The notes: a model not told the origin generated them from the sequence alone. DNA of 14,971 nt from an uncultured Chitinophagaceae bacterium (GCA_946885665.1 CAMPGT010000073.1:1-14971), one strand, 5' to 3'; counted from the stretch's first letter, positions 7,904 to 14,971 are shown. Numbers and translations are program-made.

Positions 7904-8899
7904 ATGAGTGTAAAGATTTTAGCGATCGAATCTTCGTGCGATGAAACCGCGGCTGCGGTTTGTGTTGACGGAAAGATCGTTTCGAATGTAATAGCCAATC
8001 AAACGGTCCATGCGCAATACGGCGGCGTGGTTCCTGAGCTGGCGTCGCGGGCGCACATGCAAAACATTGTTCCTGTTGTCGACACTGCATTCAAAAAAGC
8101 CGGGTTTGGCGCTCATGAAATGGATGCGGTGGCTGTTACCATTGCGCCGGGGCTAATCGGCTCTTTGCTGGTGGGCAGTCAGTTTGCGAAAAGCCTGGCG
8201 CTATCGCTGCAAAAGCCGTTGATCGGTGTGCACCACATGCGCGCCCATGTGCTGGCCAACCTCATAGAAGATCCAAAACCTTCGTTTCCCTTTTTGTGCC
8301 TTACCGTTAGTGGCGGGCATACGCAGATCGTGGTTTGTGAATCGCCTTACGCGATGAACGTGATTGGCGAAACGATCGATGATGCGGCGGGCGAAGCGTT
8401 TGATAAGTCGGCAAAATTGCTGGGACTTCCCTACCCTGGCGGCCCGCTGATAGATAAATATGCAAAATCCGGCGACGGCAAACGGTTTGCGTTTCCTGAG
8501 CCGCAAATACCCGGGTTGGATTTCAGCTTTAGTGGACTAAAGACTTCGATATTATATTTTATCAGGGATGAGCAGGCGAAGGATGGCGATTTTTTGGAGA
8601 AGAATATGAATGATGTGTGTGCATCTATCCAGTCGCGGATTATATCTATTTTATTGAACAAGCTGAAGAAGGCCGCCGCTGAAACGGGGATTAAAGAAGT
8701 GTGTGTGGCGGGTGGCGTGTCGGCCAACAGCGGACTGAGAAACGGGCTAACGGAGATGGGCGTGCGAAATGGATGGAACACTTACATCCCGGCATTTGAA
8801 TACTGTACCGACAACGCAGCAATGATCGCGATCACGGGTTATTATAAATTTTTGAATGGGGAATTTGACCGGTTGAATGTGAAGGTGAGTGCGCGGTGA
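7904..8899 (+). CDS. tsaD: tRNA N6-adenosine threonylcarbamoyltransferase TsaD
   Basis: TsaD (Kae1/Qri7/YgjD family) transfers the threonylcarbamoyl group from TC-AMP to A37 of ANN-decoding tRNAs, with TsaB and TsaE as partners. The 331-residue product shows the ASKHA nucleotide-binding fold: LAIESSCDETAAAV (6-19), GGVVPELASRAH (40-51), HHMRAHVLA (110-118) with the metal ligands His111 and His115, and LTVSGGHTQIV (133-143). Also present are IDDAAGEAFDK (158-168), PYPGGP (176-181), FSFSGLKT (207-214) and CVAGGVSANSGLR (267-279). YCTDNAAMIA (300-309) supplies the third metal ligand, Asp303. Length and motif order match the family. ATG 7904 is two bases after the permease stop, implying translational coupling. 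TsaB and TsaE are not in this window. It ends in a convergent gap with the LKR-like gene. Confidence 0.97.
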   Translation: MSVKILAIESSCDETAAAVCVDGKIVSNVIANQTVHAQYGGVVPELASRAHMQNIVPVVDTAFKKAGFGAHEMDAVAVTIAPGLIGSLLVGSQFAKSLALSLQKPLIGVHHMRAHVLANLIEDPKPSFPFLCLTVSGGHTQIVVCESPYAMNVIGETIDDAAGEAFDKSAKLLGLPYPGGPLIDKYAKSGDGKRFAFPEPQIPGLDFSFSGLKTSILYFIRDEQAKDGDFLEKNMNDVCASIQSRIISILLNKLKKAAAETGIKEVCVAGGVSANSGLRNGLTEMGVRNGWNTYIPAFEYCTDNAAMIAITGYYKFLNGEFDRLNVKVSAR

Positions 8900-8967
8900 C
8901 GGCAAATGTCCACCTCCGACAGCAGAGGATATCCGATAAACCGGAAAAGAAAAAAATTCTACTCCCC

Positions 8968-9001
8968 GTTTTAACTTTTTAAGTTTTAACTTCTAACTTT
9001 T
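8968..9001. repeat. AT-rich repeat, left copy, overlapping the end of the LKR-like gene
   Basis: Two near-identical 15-base units lie in tandem: GTTTTAACTTTTTAA (8968-8982) and GTTTTAACTTCTAAC (8983-8997). AACTT/AAGTT (8973-8985) can form a small AT hairpin. On the minus strand, 9001 to 8993 is AAAAGTTAG, which is the last codons and stop of the LKR-like gene. The same 9-mer plus a related tail occurs in inverted orientation just beyond the other end of that gene. It may act as a weak bidirectional terminator. Confidence 0.55.
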
Positions 9002-10207
9002 ATCACCTCTCCCATATTCCTCCAAATACCCATACAACGGCGTTATCTTCCCCCTCTTCACCATTGTCGCCCTTTCAATAACGGGCGAGCCGGCACCAAT
9101 CAAATCCCCCAGCACATGCTTGATCAACTGTTCACCAAAATATCTCGACGCATCGCGCGGCAGTTCATTGGGAAGGTTGCCGACGGCCATCACATCGATT
9201 GAACCCGGAAGATATGGAGCCGTTTTTTGCAGCGTGATTTTATCCACCCCATAAACAGGATCACCGATCGGCGTATCTCCGAGGTTGATGGGCACCGAAC
9301 CATTTTTATCGTCGGTGATATCAGCGATCGTCTGAATACGGAATTTTTTCTCCTGGAGATGTGCCGGTTCAAAAAGGCGCGGAACGCCGTCATCCCAGTA
9401 AGTTCCGTTCATGAGAATGTCGGTGTGCTCCGCGTACGGATGAAACAAAGTTGAATAGCGTGACGGACGTTCATGAAATTCTTCGCGGTTATACGGTCCC
9501 CCGGCAATGGGCGTATACAGATTGGCGCCTTTAAGATGCGTGAATACGGGATAAGGGAACTCCCTGGAAAGGTATTCGGCGGGTTCAACTTCAATCACTT
9601 CCAGGAGGTTCATGATCTCGAGAATTCCATGCGCCACTCTTCCCGAGCCGGTGACAGCGATCTTCAACGGCGGAAGTTTCAGCCCAAAATACTTATGGAT
9701 CAACTCGCGAAAACTTTTCTGTTTATACACTCTTTCGAGCGAATAAGCGCCGGTGCGGCTGCCGTAAGCCATCATACCATTGTGTGCGCCTACCACGCCG
9801 GCGAAGAAACCAAAGCCGAGGATGCGCTGGCCGTCTTCATGCTCCATGCATTCATAATCGATAAGCGTGATCTTTCTCTCAAGAATGGTCCGAAAAAGCT
9901 GCCTGTTGTAAGCCTGTTTCTTTTTGGTGTGAGAGAAAAACAGGTATGTTTTTCCGGGAACAAGTTCATTAACCGCTACTTCCTTAATACCGAAGAGGAT
10001 GTCGCAATGTTCAACGGATGGTTTGACCTCTATGCCTGCCATGGCGTATTCGCGGTCGGGAAAGCAACGGTCGGGCGACGATTGCACGGTAAGGGCAATG
10101 TTGGGAAAGTTGCTGCGGATCCATTTGCATTGCGCGGGCGTGAACGCTACCCTATTATCGGCAGGCAACTTTGTTTCGCGAATGAGTCCGATGTTGACCA
10201 TGTGCAT
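8993..10207 (-). CDS. Lysine-ketoglutarate reductase (LKR)-like / saccharopine dehydrogenase family protein
   Basis: The product (404 residues from ATG 10207) belongs to the AlaDH/PNT N-terminal superfamily. It has IRETKLPADNRVAFTPAQ near the start, a segment (about 91-145) with LFFSHTKKKQAYN, LIDYECMEHEDGQR and GFFAGVVGAHNGM, and a Rossmann glycine motif GSGRVAHG (187-194). Further on are ADITDDKNGSVP (about 295-306) and VGNLPNELPRDASRYFG (about 342-358). The FSHT...LIDYE...G block closely follows the LKR half of LKR/SDH as I remember it. LKR joins lysine and 2-oxoglutarate into saccharopine with NADPH. No second-half (Lys9-like) gene is nearby, so the true substrate is open; alanine dehydrogenase-like activity is an alternative. 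Start choice: the frame extends to a TTG at 10216, and ATGs at 10207 and 10201 both fit; 10201 gives the neatest family N-terminus. It may be transcribed separately from the SGNH gene. Confidence 0.72.
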   Translation of the reverse strand: MHMVNIGLIRETKLPADNRVAFTPAQCKWIRSNFPNIALTVQSSPDRCFPDREYAMAGIEVKPSVEHCDILFGIKEVAVNELVPGKTYLFFSHTKKKQAYNRQLFRTILERKITLIDYECMEHEDGQRILGFGFFAGVVGAHNGMMAYGSRTGAYSLERVYKQKSFRELIHKYFGLKLPPLKIAVTGSGRVAHGILEIMNLLEVIEVEPAEYLSREFPYPVFTHLKGANLYTPIAGGPYNREEFHERPSRYSTLFHPYAEHTDILMNGTYWDDGVPRLFEPAHLQEKKFRIQTIADITDDKNGSVPINLGDTPIGDPVYGVDKITLQKTAPYLPGSIDVMAVGNLPNELPRDASRYFGEQLIKHVLGDLIGAGSPVIERATMVKRGKITPLYGYLEEYGRGDKS

Positions 10208-10214
10208 TAGCGGC

Positions 10215-10239
10215 AAAAGTTAGCACTTAAAAGTTAAAG
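10215..10239. repeat. AT-rich repeat, right copy, before the LKR-like gene
   Basis: On the plus strand AAAAGTTAG (10215-10223) is followed by CACTTAAAAGTTAAAG (10224-10239). This mirrors the left copy, read outward from the gene, apart from a seven-base insertion and single-base changes. The minus strand reads TAACTTTTG here (10222 to 10214), one base longer than the -7 consensus TAnnTTTG, so the copy may also hold the promoter of the LKR-like gene, with a very short leader. Confidence 0.45.
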
Positions 10240-10248
10240 AGAACTCGG

Positions 10249-12036
10249 CTACTTCACCAATAACGGTTCAAGGCGCCGGCCCACCTCATTATAACCCCCG
10301 CCGTTGGGGTGAACGCCATCGTTGGTGAAAAAGTCAGGGTTAATCTTTCCATCGCGACCCAGAAGAAATTTTCCCGGATCGGCATAGCGCACATGAATCG
10401 ATTTTGCCAGCGCGGCTATGTGTTCATTAAGCTGCGCGATCCGCTTCTCATGGTTCACGCGGGGATATATTCCCAGCAACAAGATCGGGCTCTTCGGTTG
10501 TTTTACCTTCGTCGCAGACAAGAGGAACTTTAGCCCTTCGACAATTTCGTTATCAGTATTAAAGTCCAGGTTGTTGGTGCCGATCATAAAAACGATCTGC
10601 TTCGCAGCATATCCATCCATCTCATCATGATAAACGCGCCAAAGCACATTTTCTATCCTGTCCCATCCAAATCCAAGGTTCCGTACCTGGTGCGGCTCGA
10701 TAAACTTTCTCCACGAATCTTTTCCGCGAGCCACCGGCGCAACGGGTTGTCCACCCCAGTAATGCGTAATCGAATTGCCGACAAAAATTATCGGTGGAGG
10801 ATTTCCTGTGTTCAGCGCGAGCACCTCGCTGTGCCTGGTTTTCCAGTCATACGTGTTAGCATCGCGGTTTTGCGTGCAGGGCTTTGTCGTCGATACGTCT
10901 CCTACCGGCTCATGAAATATTTCCCTGGCCTTTTTTTCAAAAGCATCTGCATATTGCTGCATGCCAAGGTCCGTTGGATGTATTCCATCCACCATCGCGT
11001 CAAAGCCCAGGCCAAGCTCGTCTTTGGTTAAAATAGAAATATTAGTGGCTCCCCTGTTCTTAAGTTCTTTAATCGTTTCTTCCAATAATTCGTTGATGCT
11101 GTCCACCCTGTTTCTATTGCCCGCATTAACCGGGGCGTCCCCAAATCCGGCGTGCTCAACGAACAAAATAGGCGTATGTTGATGCGCCTTTCTCAAAATA
11201 GCCACTGAATTAACGACCCGGTTTTTTATTTCCTGCAAGGAAAATGAGGCGCCCGTCAAATTGGGAAAGCAATCCATGACATAAATTTTCGCATCGATCT
11301 CAGCGCATAATGCTACGATTTCTTTCTCAAGCCGTCCGTTTCCTGAGAAACCCAAATTAATCACGGGTCTGTCGAATTTTCTGCCGACGATTGCCGGCCA
11401 CGCCATTCCCGGCCTCGATGCACAGCCTCCCTGCGCAATAGAGGTTCCGTAAACAACTACCGGCTTCTCTTTCCTCAATGGCGAAGGAGCAAACGTGTAA
11501 CCGTCAAGGGTTCCGATATTTAACCAGGTAATGGTATTGTAGAGTGGCAAATACAGTGTGTATTCACCGCCCTTCGAATGAAACGGATTGAGAGAATCAT
11601 TTTCATCGAGACCTTTGAAACTGTAAACAATAGTATCGTTGAAGGAATACGCACCCCTGCACCACAACTGCTGTCCATCTTTTCCCACCGCATATAAATC
11701 AACACCGCTGACGCCGGTCGCGGGCATGTGCGCAAAGGAAACGGCACCGCTCACTTTGTATTTTACAACGATCTCAGGACTGTTTGTTTTGAAGGAAATA
11801 GCCAAGCCTGCCGAATTATGTGCCAGGTCCCAAACTTCCGGGCGAACCGCTTTTTCGGCACGGGCCGGCAAACGGTAATAGTTGCCTTTCATCTCCTGCG
11901 GCCAGGCCTGTCCTTCGACGACAGGAAATTCATTGCCGGCCGGGTTCCACCAACTGTACGTTTTTGCTGTTTGGGTTAAACCAGCTTCCCATTCGATCAG
12001 GGCAACCCCAAGAAGAAAGACAAAACTTAATTTCAT
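10249..12036 (-). CDS. Secreted protein with two tandem SGNH/GDSL esterase domains
   Basis: The 595-residue product starts with a short signal peptide (about 1-20). Domain 1 has a beta-rich N-terminal module with SGVDLY (110-115), the GxDLY motif of SGNH-esterase N-terminal domains. An SGNH hydrolase follows: VYGTSIAQGG (195-204, Ser199), INLGFSGNG (226-234, Gly229), MDCFPNL (254-260, Asn259) and DGIHP (350-354, Asp350/His353). After a linker (about 375-400), domain 2 repeats the fold: VGNSITHYW (419-427, Ser422), NLGFGWDR (453-460, Gly455), IGTNNLD (485-491, Asn488) and NDGVHPNGGGY (572-582, Asp573/His576). Both domains keep the full Ser-Gly-Asn-His set, so both are probably active. Such enzymes remove acetyl or other acyl groups from glycans. 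The frame stays open to 12297, but ATG 12036 is chosen because it begins the signal peptide. The GH31 gene is 61 bases upstream, in the same direction. Confidence 0.9.
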   Translation of the reverse strand: MKLSFVFLLGVALIEWEAGLTQTAKTYSWWNPAGNEFPVVEGQAWPQEMKGNYYRLPARAEKAVRPEVWDLAHNSAGLAISFKTNSPEIVVKYKVSGAVSFAHMPATGVSGVDLYAVGKDGQQLWCRGAYSFNDTIVYSFKGLDENDSLNPFHSKGGEYTLYLPLYNTITWLNIGTLDGYTFAPSPLRKEKPVVVYGTSIAQGGCASRPGMAWPAIVGRKFDRPVINLGFSGNGRLEKEIVALCAEIDAKIYVMDCFPNLTGASFSLQEIKNRVVNSVAILRKAHQHTPILFVEHAGFGDAPVNAGNRNRVDSINELLEETIKELKNRGATNISILTKDELGLGFDAMVDGIHPTDLGMQQYADAFEKKAREIFHEPVGDVSTTKPCTQNRDANTYDWKTRHSEVLALNTGNPPPIIFVGNSITHYWGGQPVAPVARGKDSWRKFIEPHQVRNLGFGWDRIENVLWRVYHDEMDGYAAKQIVFMIGTNNLDFNTDNEIVEGLKFLLSATKVKQPKSPILLLGIYPRVNHEKRIAQLNEHIAALAKSIHVRYADPGKFLLGRDGKINPDFFTNDGVHPNGGGYNEVGRRLEPLLVK

Positions 12037-12097
12037 ACGACGAAAAAATAAATAAAAATACGTGCTGACGATTAAAGTAGCGAATCGAAAAGTAAAT

Positions 12098-13708
12098 TCA
12101 GCGGCGAACAAGACGGAACCATGGAATCTGATCGAGCGGGCAATCAATCTTTTTTGTGGCGGGTCCGCGAATAATCCGGCCGTCATACGATTTCCATCTT
12201 CCCTTTGGAAGTTTAACTGTGCGAACACTGTTATCTGTAATAATGGGCGCCACCAGAAGGCTTTCTCCCAGCATGAACTGGTCTTTGCAATCCGCAAATC
12301 CCTGATCTGGAAATTGATACTCCATGTGCCTCACCACCGGTACGCCAGTTTTTACGCACTTGTCAACTAACGATTGAATAAGCGGCAGAAACAAGGTTCT
12401 CACCTGCAGCGCATTTAAAACAGCATGGAGCGATACAGAATCGAGAACGCGCCATGGCGCGATGGAGAACTGCATCATCGGCATCAGCGCCTGCAACTGC
12501 GCCGAACGTACAACCAAACGCTGATCCAAACGGCCATTCGTTACGAAGGAGCCAATTTCACCGCCACCGATCATGTCCGGACAGCTCAATCCATAACCCA
12601 GCATGCCGGCAGCGGTCATATCGGGAATTATTTTTTGCAGGTCGGTCCAGTTGTGTTCCTTGTCGCGCAACCGCTGCACCAGCGGCTGGTTTCCCATTTT
12701 CCACATGGCCCGGTATTCGTTAAACGGGTTATTCAAACCAAAGGTTCCCCAAAGCCGCGTAAATTCATTCGGTGAAACAGGCGTGTGAAACACGAAATTT
12801 TTATCCGTGTAAAATTCAGGGTCGCCGGCGTCAAATTTAAAGCCGTCGATGCCGTATTGTTGTTTTACTTTGTCGAGCTGCGCGTCGAACCATTTTCTTG
12901 CCTCGGGATGAGTAAGATCGAGTGAGGCGCTAAACCCGTTCCACCATTCAATTATGGCCGGCTTTTTTGATCCATTCGCAAGTGTAGACACTAAAAATCC
13001 CTTTTGCTGTAATTCCCGGAAGATTTCTGTGTCGGGAGAAAAAAAAGGGCTCACCCACACCATCACTTTAAAACCCATCTCGTGCAGGCGATTTACCATG
13101 GCAGCCGCATCTTTGAACCTATCCTTCCGGAATGCAAAGCTTCCATAGTATGGAAACCAGTTGTCATCTATCATCAGCACGCCCGGCGGAAAGCCGTTCG
13201 CAATCAGATCCGATGCATACTTCAATATTCCATCCTGGTTTTGGTTATACTTCAATTCTATCCACGTGTTGTATTGCGGCCTGCTGGTGAAAAACGTATC
13301 GGGCGCTTGCCCGGAAGGGGGGAAATGCTTTTGCATCGCGCTGGCGTAAGCATCTGCAAGCGCGGAGCCGGCGCTGTCAAATTGCAGTTTGCCGGCGTTG
13401 TCTGAAATAATCAGGTGGTCGTTCTCGATTTTGAACGAAAACGGCTCATCGCTCCAAACATATCTTCCTTTCGATGACAGCAAAAGCGGCGCCGCCTGGT
13501 TGCCGCGGCAGTTGCCGTAAAGTTGCAGTGAGTATCCATTCTGAAAGGGCATTTTATAGCCGTCATCCACTGCTCCGCCATACCATCTTTCGCCGGGCAG
13601 TATCCTGATAGTTTCAGCCTGCGCGCTTAACGATGCCGTGTAACCGATTAACGATGCTGCAAATATTAGTGCCTTAAACAATCGCCCGCGATAAAAATTC
13701 ATAGTCAT
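12098..13708 (-). CDS. Secreted glycoside hydrolase family 31 enzyme, MYORG/alpha-galactosidase-like branch
   Basis: The 536-residue product has a signal peptide (basic FYRGRLFK, then ALIFAASLIGYTASLSAQA, cleavage near 30), a small beta-rich N-terminal region (about 35-130), then the GH31 barrel. Barrel signposts are YNTWIELKYNQ (146-156), LMIDDNWF (178-185), WVSPFFSPD (218-226), IDGFKFDAGD (287-296) with Asp293 as probable nucleophile, CPDMIGGG (376-383) with Asp378 as probable acid/base, and VVRHMEYQ (458-465). GH31 enzymes are retaining exo-alpha-glycosidases. The KFDAG and PDMIGG versions of the catalytic motifs resemble, from memory, human MYORG and bacterial GH31 alpha-galactosidases rather than alpha-glucosidases, so galactosidase activity is an inference. 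It is shorter than most GH31 enzymes. It lies 37 bases after susD and upstream of the double esterase, in one apparent operon. A second ATG at 13702 is equally possible. Confidence 0.88.
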   Translation of the reverse strand: MTMNFYRGRLFKALIFAASLIGYTASLSAQAETIRILPGERWYGGAVDDGYKMPFQNGYSLQLYGNCRGNQAAPLLLSSKGRYVWSDEPFSFKIENDHLIISDNAGKLQFDSAGSALADAYASAMQKHFPPSGQAPDTFFTSRPQYNTWIELKYNQNQDGILKYASDLIANGFPPGVLMIDDNWFPYYGSFAFRKDRFKDAAAMVNRLHEMGFKVMVWVSPFFSPDTEIFRELQQKGFLVSTLANGSKKPAIIEWWNGFSASLDLTHPEARKWFDAQLDKVKQQYGIDGFKFDAGDPEFYTDKNFVFHTPVSPNEFTRLWGTFGLNNPFNEYRAMWKMGNQPLVQRLRDKEHNWTDLQKIIPDMTAAGMLGYGLSCPDMIGGGEIGSFVTNGRLDQRLVVRSAQLQALMPMMQFSIAPWRVLDSVSLHAVLNALQVRTLFLPLIQSLVDKCVKTGVPVVRHMEYQFPDQGFADCKDQFMLGESLLVAPIITDNSVRTVKLPKGRWKSYDGRIIRGPATKKIDCPLDQIPWFRLVRR

Positions 13709-13723
13709 CTAACATACACATTC

Positions 13724-13751
13724 TTTTAGAATTACCTGCAGTAATCTAAAA
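13724..13751 (-). promoter_or_regulatory. Stem-loop formed around the susD stop codon
   Basis: On the minus strand TTTTAG (13751-13746, containing the susD stop) and ATTAC (13745-13741) pair with GTAAT (13735-13731) and CTAAAA (13729-13724). The loop is TGCAG, and one unpaired T lies at 13730. That is an 11-pair stem in the 37-base gap between susD and the GH31 gene. It is AU-rich and lacks a U-tract, so it is more likely a processing, stability or partial attenuation site than a full terminator. Confidence 0.5.
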
Positions 13752-14971
13752 AGGAGGATAAGTGCCCTGCTTGGGATGGTGTTTAGGCAAGCCTTCCCTC
13801 GCGTCCCACCACACTTTACTCAAATAGGAATCACCGTTCGACAGCCGGCTGGCTGCTGCAGTTACGTTAGCGCTGTTCGAATTGTATTCGCTTAATGGGT
13901 ATTGCACGCGCCTCGGTATCTCGCCGTTTGTTTCGTTCGGTGCGGTTCCTGTCCATATCCGGGGATAGCCCGTTCTTCTGAACTCTGCATACCCTTCCTC
14001 GAATTCCGGGTAGTTGCCGATCCATTTCTGAACAATGATCTGTTCATACTTTTCTTCATCTGTTCCGGTTAACAGTGCCGCAGCGCCTGACAGATAATTA
14101 GTTTTGTCCGTTGCGTCAATGTCGAAATAGTCCAAAGACAAGCCGATGCCGCTCACGTACAGCGCTTGTGCATCTTCTGAGGTAAGACCTCTGAGCGCTG
14201 CCTCCGCCCTGAGGAAAGCAACTTCGGAAGCGTTAATTAGGGTAAACCTGAAATCCGGTCTCCACAGCAGTTCACTTAAAGCGGAGCTGGAATTGTCCGG
14301 CCTGTTGAGATCCACATTTTTTTCATCCTGCGAGAGGTTAAGGGCGATGCCAAAGTAATCGCCCGCGGTAGAGAGATCAATGAATTTCGATATTCTTGGG
14401 TCGCTCAGTTGTGTAAGTGTTTCGGCCGTCGTAAAAGAGGCAAACCTGAATTCTTTCGCGCCGCCGGCGATGCCGTTGTAATACGGATTTTTATTGTCTG
14501 CTGCGGGCTCGTCGGCATTGCCGGCAATAAGGATCGCATTCTGGCTGTTATCTTCAATTAATTCATCTGTCAGTACTTCATTGATATTTGCAGTAGCAAG
14601 TTCCTGCGAAACATAACTCACCCGCATCGCGAGCCGAAGTCTTAACGAGTTTCCCAAGCGAATCCATTTGTCTACGTCACCACTGTAAATAAGGTCCTGG
14701 CTGCCCACATTCTCCCTTGATCCGTCGCTTTGCTTGAGAACGGCAACGGCCTCTTTCAATTCCCTGAAGAGGTCGGTATAAATGAATTCCTGCGTATCGT
14801 ACGAAGGGGCCACATTTACATCCGACACGTTTTTGCCGGCGTCGGTATATGGCACATCGCCGTACAGGTCGGTAAGGCGGCTGAACAACCACGCGCGCCA
14901 TATTCTTGCAAAGGCATTCAAATCGGCAAGAGCGGGGTCTTTGGCGGATATGCGGATGGCTTCATTAATAT
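13746..14971 (-). CDS. SusD/RagB-like outer-membrane glycan-binding lipoprotein (5' end missing)
   Basis: The frame is open to the right edge of the window, giving 407 residues without the N-terminal lipoprotein signal. SusD-like proteins sit on the outer face of the outer membrane, cap a SusC TonB-dependent transporter and bind its glycan. Visible family features: the helical segment ARIWRAWLFSRLTDLYGDVPYTDAG (about 14905-14840), where Gly-Asp-Val-Pro-Tyr is highly typical; SGDVDKWIRLGNSLRLRLAMRVS; NASEVAFLRAEAALRG; a C-terminal EYNSNSANV stretch; and WWDARE near the end. The pattern suits the SusD_2 type. An apparent start at 14921 is an internal TTG, since coding continues upstream (INEAIRIS, then DLNAFARIWR). 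A susC gene is expected just beyond the edge. The GH31 gene follows after a stem-loop, so susD would be transcribed before the two secreted enzymes. The ligand is unknown. Confidence 0.93.
   Translation of the reverse strand, partial: INEAIRISAKDPALADLNAFARIWRAWLFSRLTDLYGDVPYTDAGKNVSDVNVAPSYDTQEFIYTDLFRELKEAVAVLKQSDGSRENVGSQDLIYSGDVDKWIRLGNSLRLRLAMRVSYVSQELATANINEVLTDELIEDNSQNAILIAGNADEPAADNKNPYYNGIAGGAKEFRFASFTTAETLTQLSDPRISKFIDLSTAGDYFGIALNLSQDEKNVDLNRPDNSSSALSELLWRPDFRFTLINASEVAFLRAEAALRGLTSEDAQALYVSGIGLSLDYFDIDATDKTNYLSGAAALLTGTDEEKYEQIIVQKWIGNYPEFEEGYAEFRRTGYPRIWTGTAPNETNGEIPRRVQYPLSEYNSNSANVTAAASRLSNGDSYLSKVWWDAREGLPKHHPKQGTYPPF

Noticed and set aside
8913..8928. Terminator after tsaD formed by CCTC and GAGG
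   Set aside because: Only four pairs with an 8-base loop and no T-run directly after; too weak to call.
9473..10210. Long plus-strand frame (245 codons) opposite the LKR-like gene
   Set aside because: The minus-strand frame has clear family motifs over the whole length; the plus-strand translation is without domain character.
12069..12087. Regulatory hairpin CGATT/AATCG between the GH31 and esterase genes
   Set aside because: Five pairs with a 9-base loop can occur by chance, and nothing else supports it.
12037..12297. Open extension of the double-esterase frame giving a 682-residue protein
   Set aside because: The extra 87 residues run over the end of the GH31 gene in another frame and precede a clear signal peptide starting at 12036, so they are not part of the protein.

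Overview
The window looks like chromosomal DNA from a member of the Bacteroidota, most likely a Chitinophagaceae-type soil or sediment bacterium. The support is a SusD-family outer-membrane lipoprotein in a small glycan-utilisation cluster, SecD and SecF fused into one long polypeptide, a NusB with a long N-terminal part, a lipoprotein with the DUF1573 fold, near absence of Shine-Dalgarno sequences, and promoter-like sites of the TAnnTTTG type used by this phylum. The family-level placement is inference from gene content. All gaps between genes are under 100 bases, and I see no tRNA, rRNA, CRISPR array, transposase or phage gene.

Left part (1-2173, plus strand) is a housekeeping run: the 3' end of nusB (transcription antitermination), a DUF1573 lipoprotein, yajC (Sec accessory subunit) and coaE (last step of coenzyme A synthesis). 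It ends in a short convergent gap filled by five perfect copies of a 7-base repeat, whose first copies can pair with the G-rich sequence just after the coaE stop. A PLP-dependent aminotransferase follows on the minus strand (2249-3439). It shares a 73-base divergent control region with secDF, where two promoter-like -7 boxes on opposite strands lie three bases apart.

Central part (3513-8899, plus strand): secDF (with yajC, the proton-driven accessory complex of the Sec translocon), a strong GC hairpin, a MacB/FtsX-type ABC permease without an adjacent ATPase, and tsaD (tRNA t6A synthesis), which starts two bases after the permease stop.

Right part (8993-14971, all minus strand) is accessory. 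Transcription enters from the right edge with a SusD-like glycan-binding lipoprotein (its 5' end and any susC are outside the window). It continues through a secreted GH31 glycosidase resembling the MYORG/alpha-galactosidase-like branch and a secreted protein carrying two complete SGNH esterase domains in tandem. Together they suggest capture at the cell surface, deacylation and glycosidic cleavage of an esterified oligosaccharide; the substrate is not known. Downstream lies a single-domain protein resembling the lysine-ketoglutarate reductase half of animal and plant LKR/SDH. It is bracketed by short AT-rich inverted repeats, so it may be a separate unit rather than part of the glycan operon.

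No obviously new multi-gene system is present. The most noteworthy items are the double SGNH esterase, the MYORG-like GH31 in a Sus operon, the stand-alone LKR-like enzyme with its flanking repeats, the hairpin built around the susD stop codon, and the heptanucleotide array.
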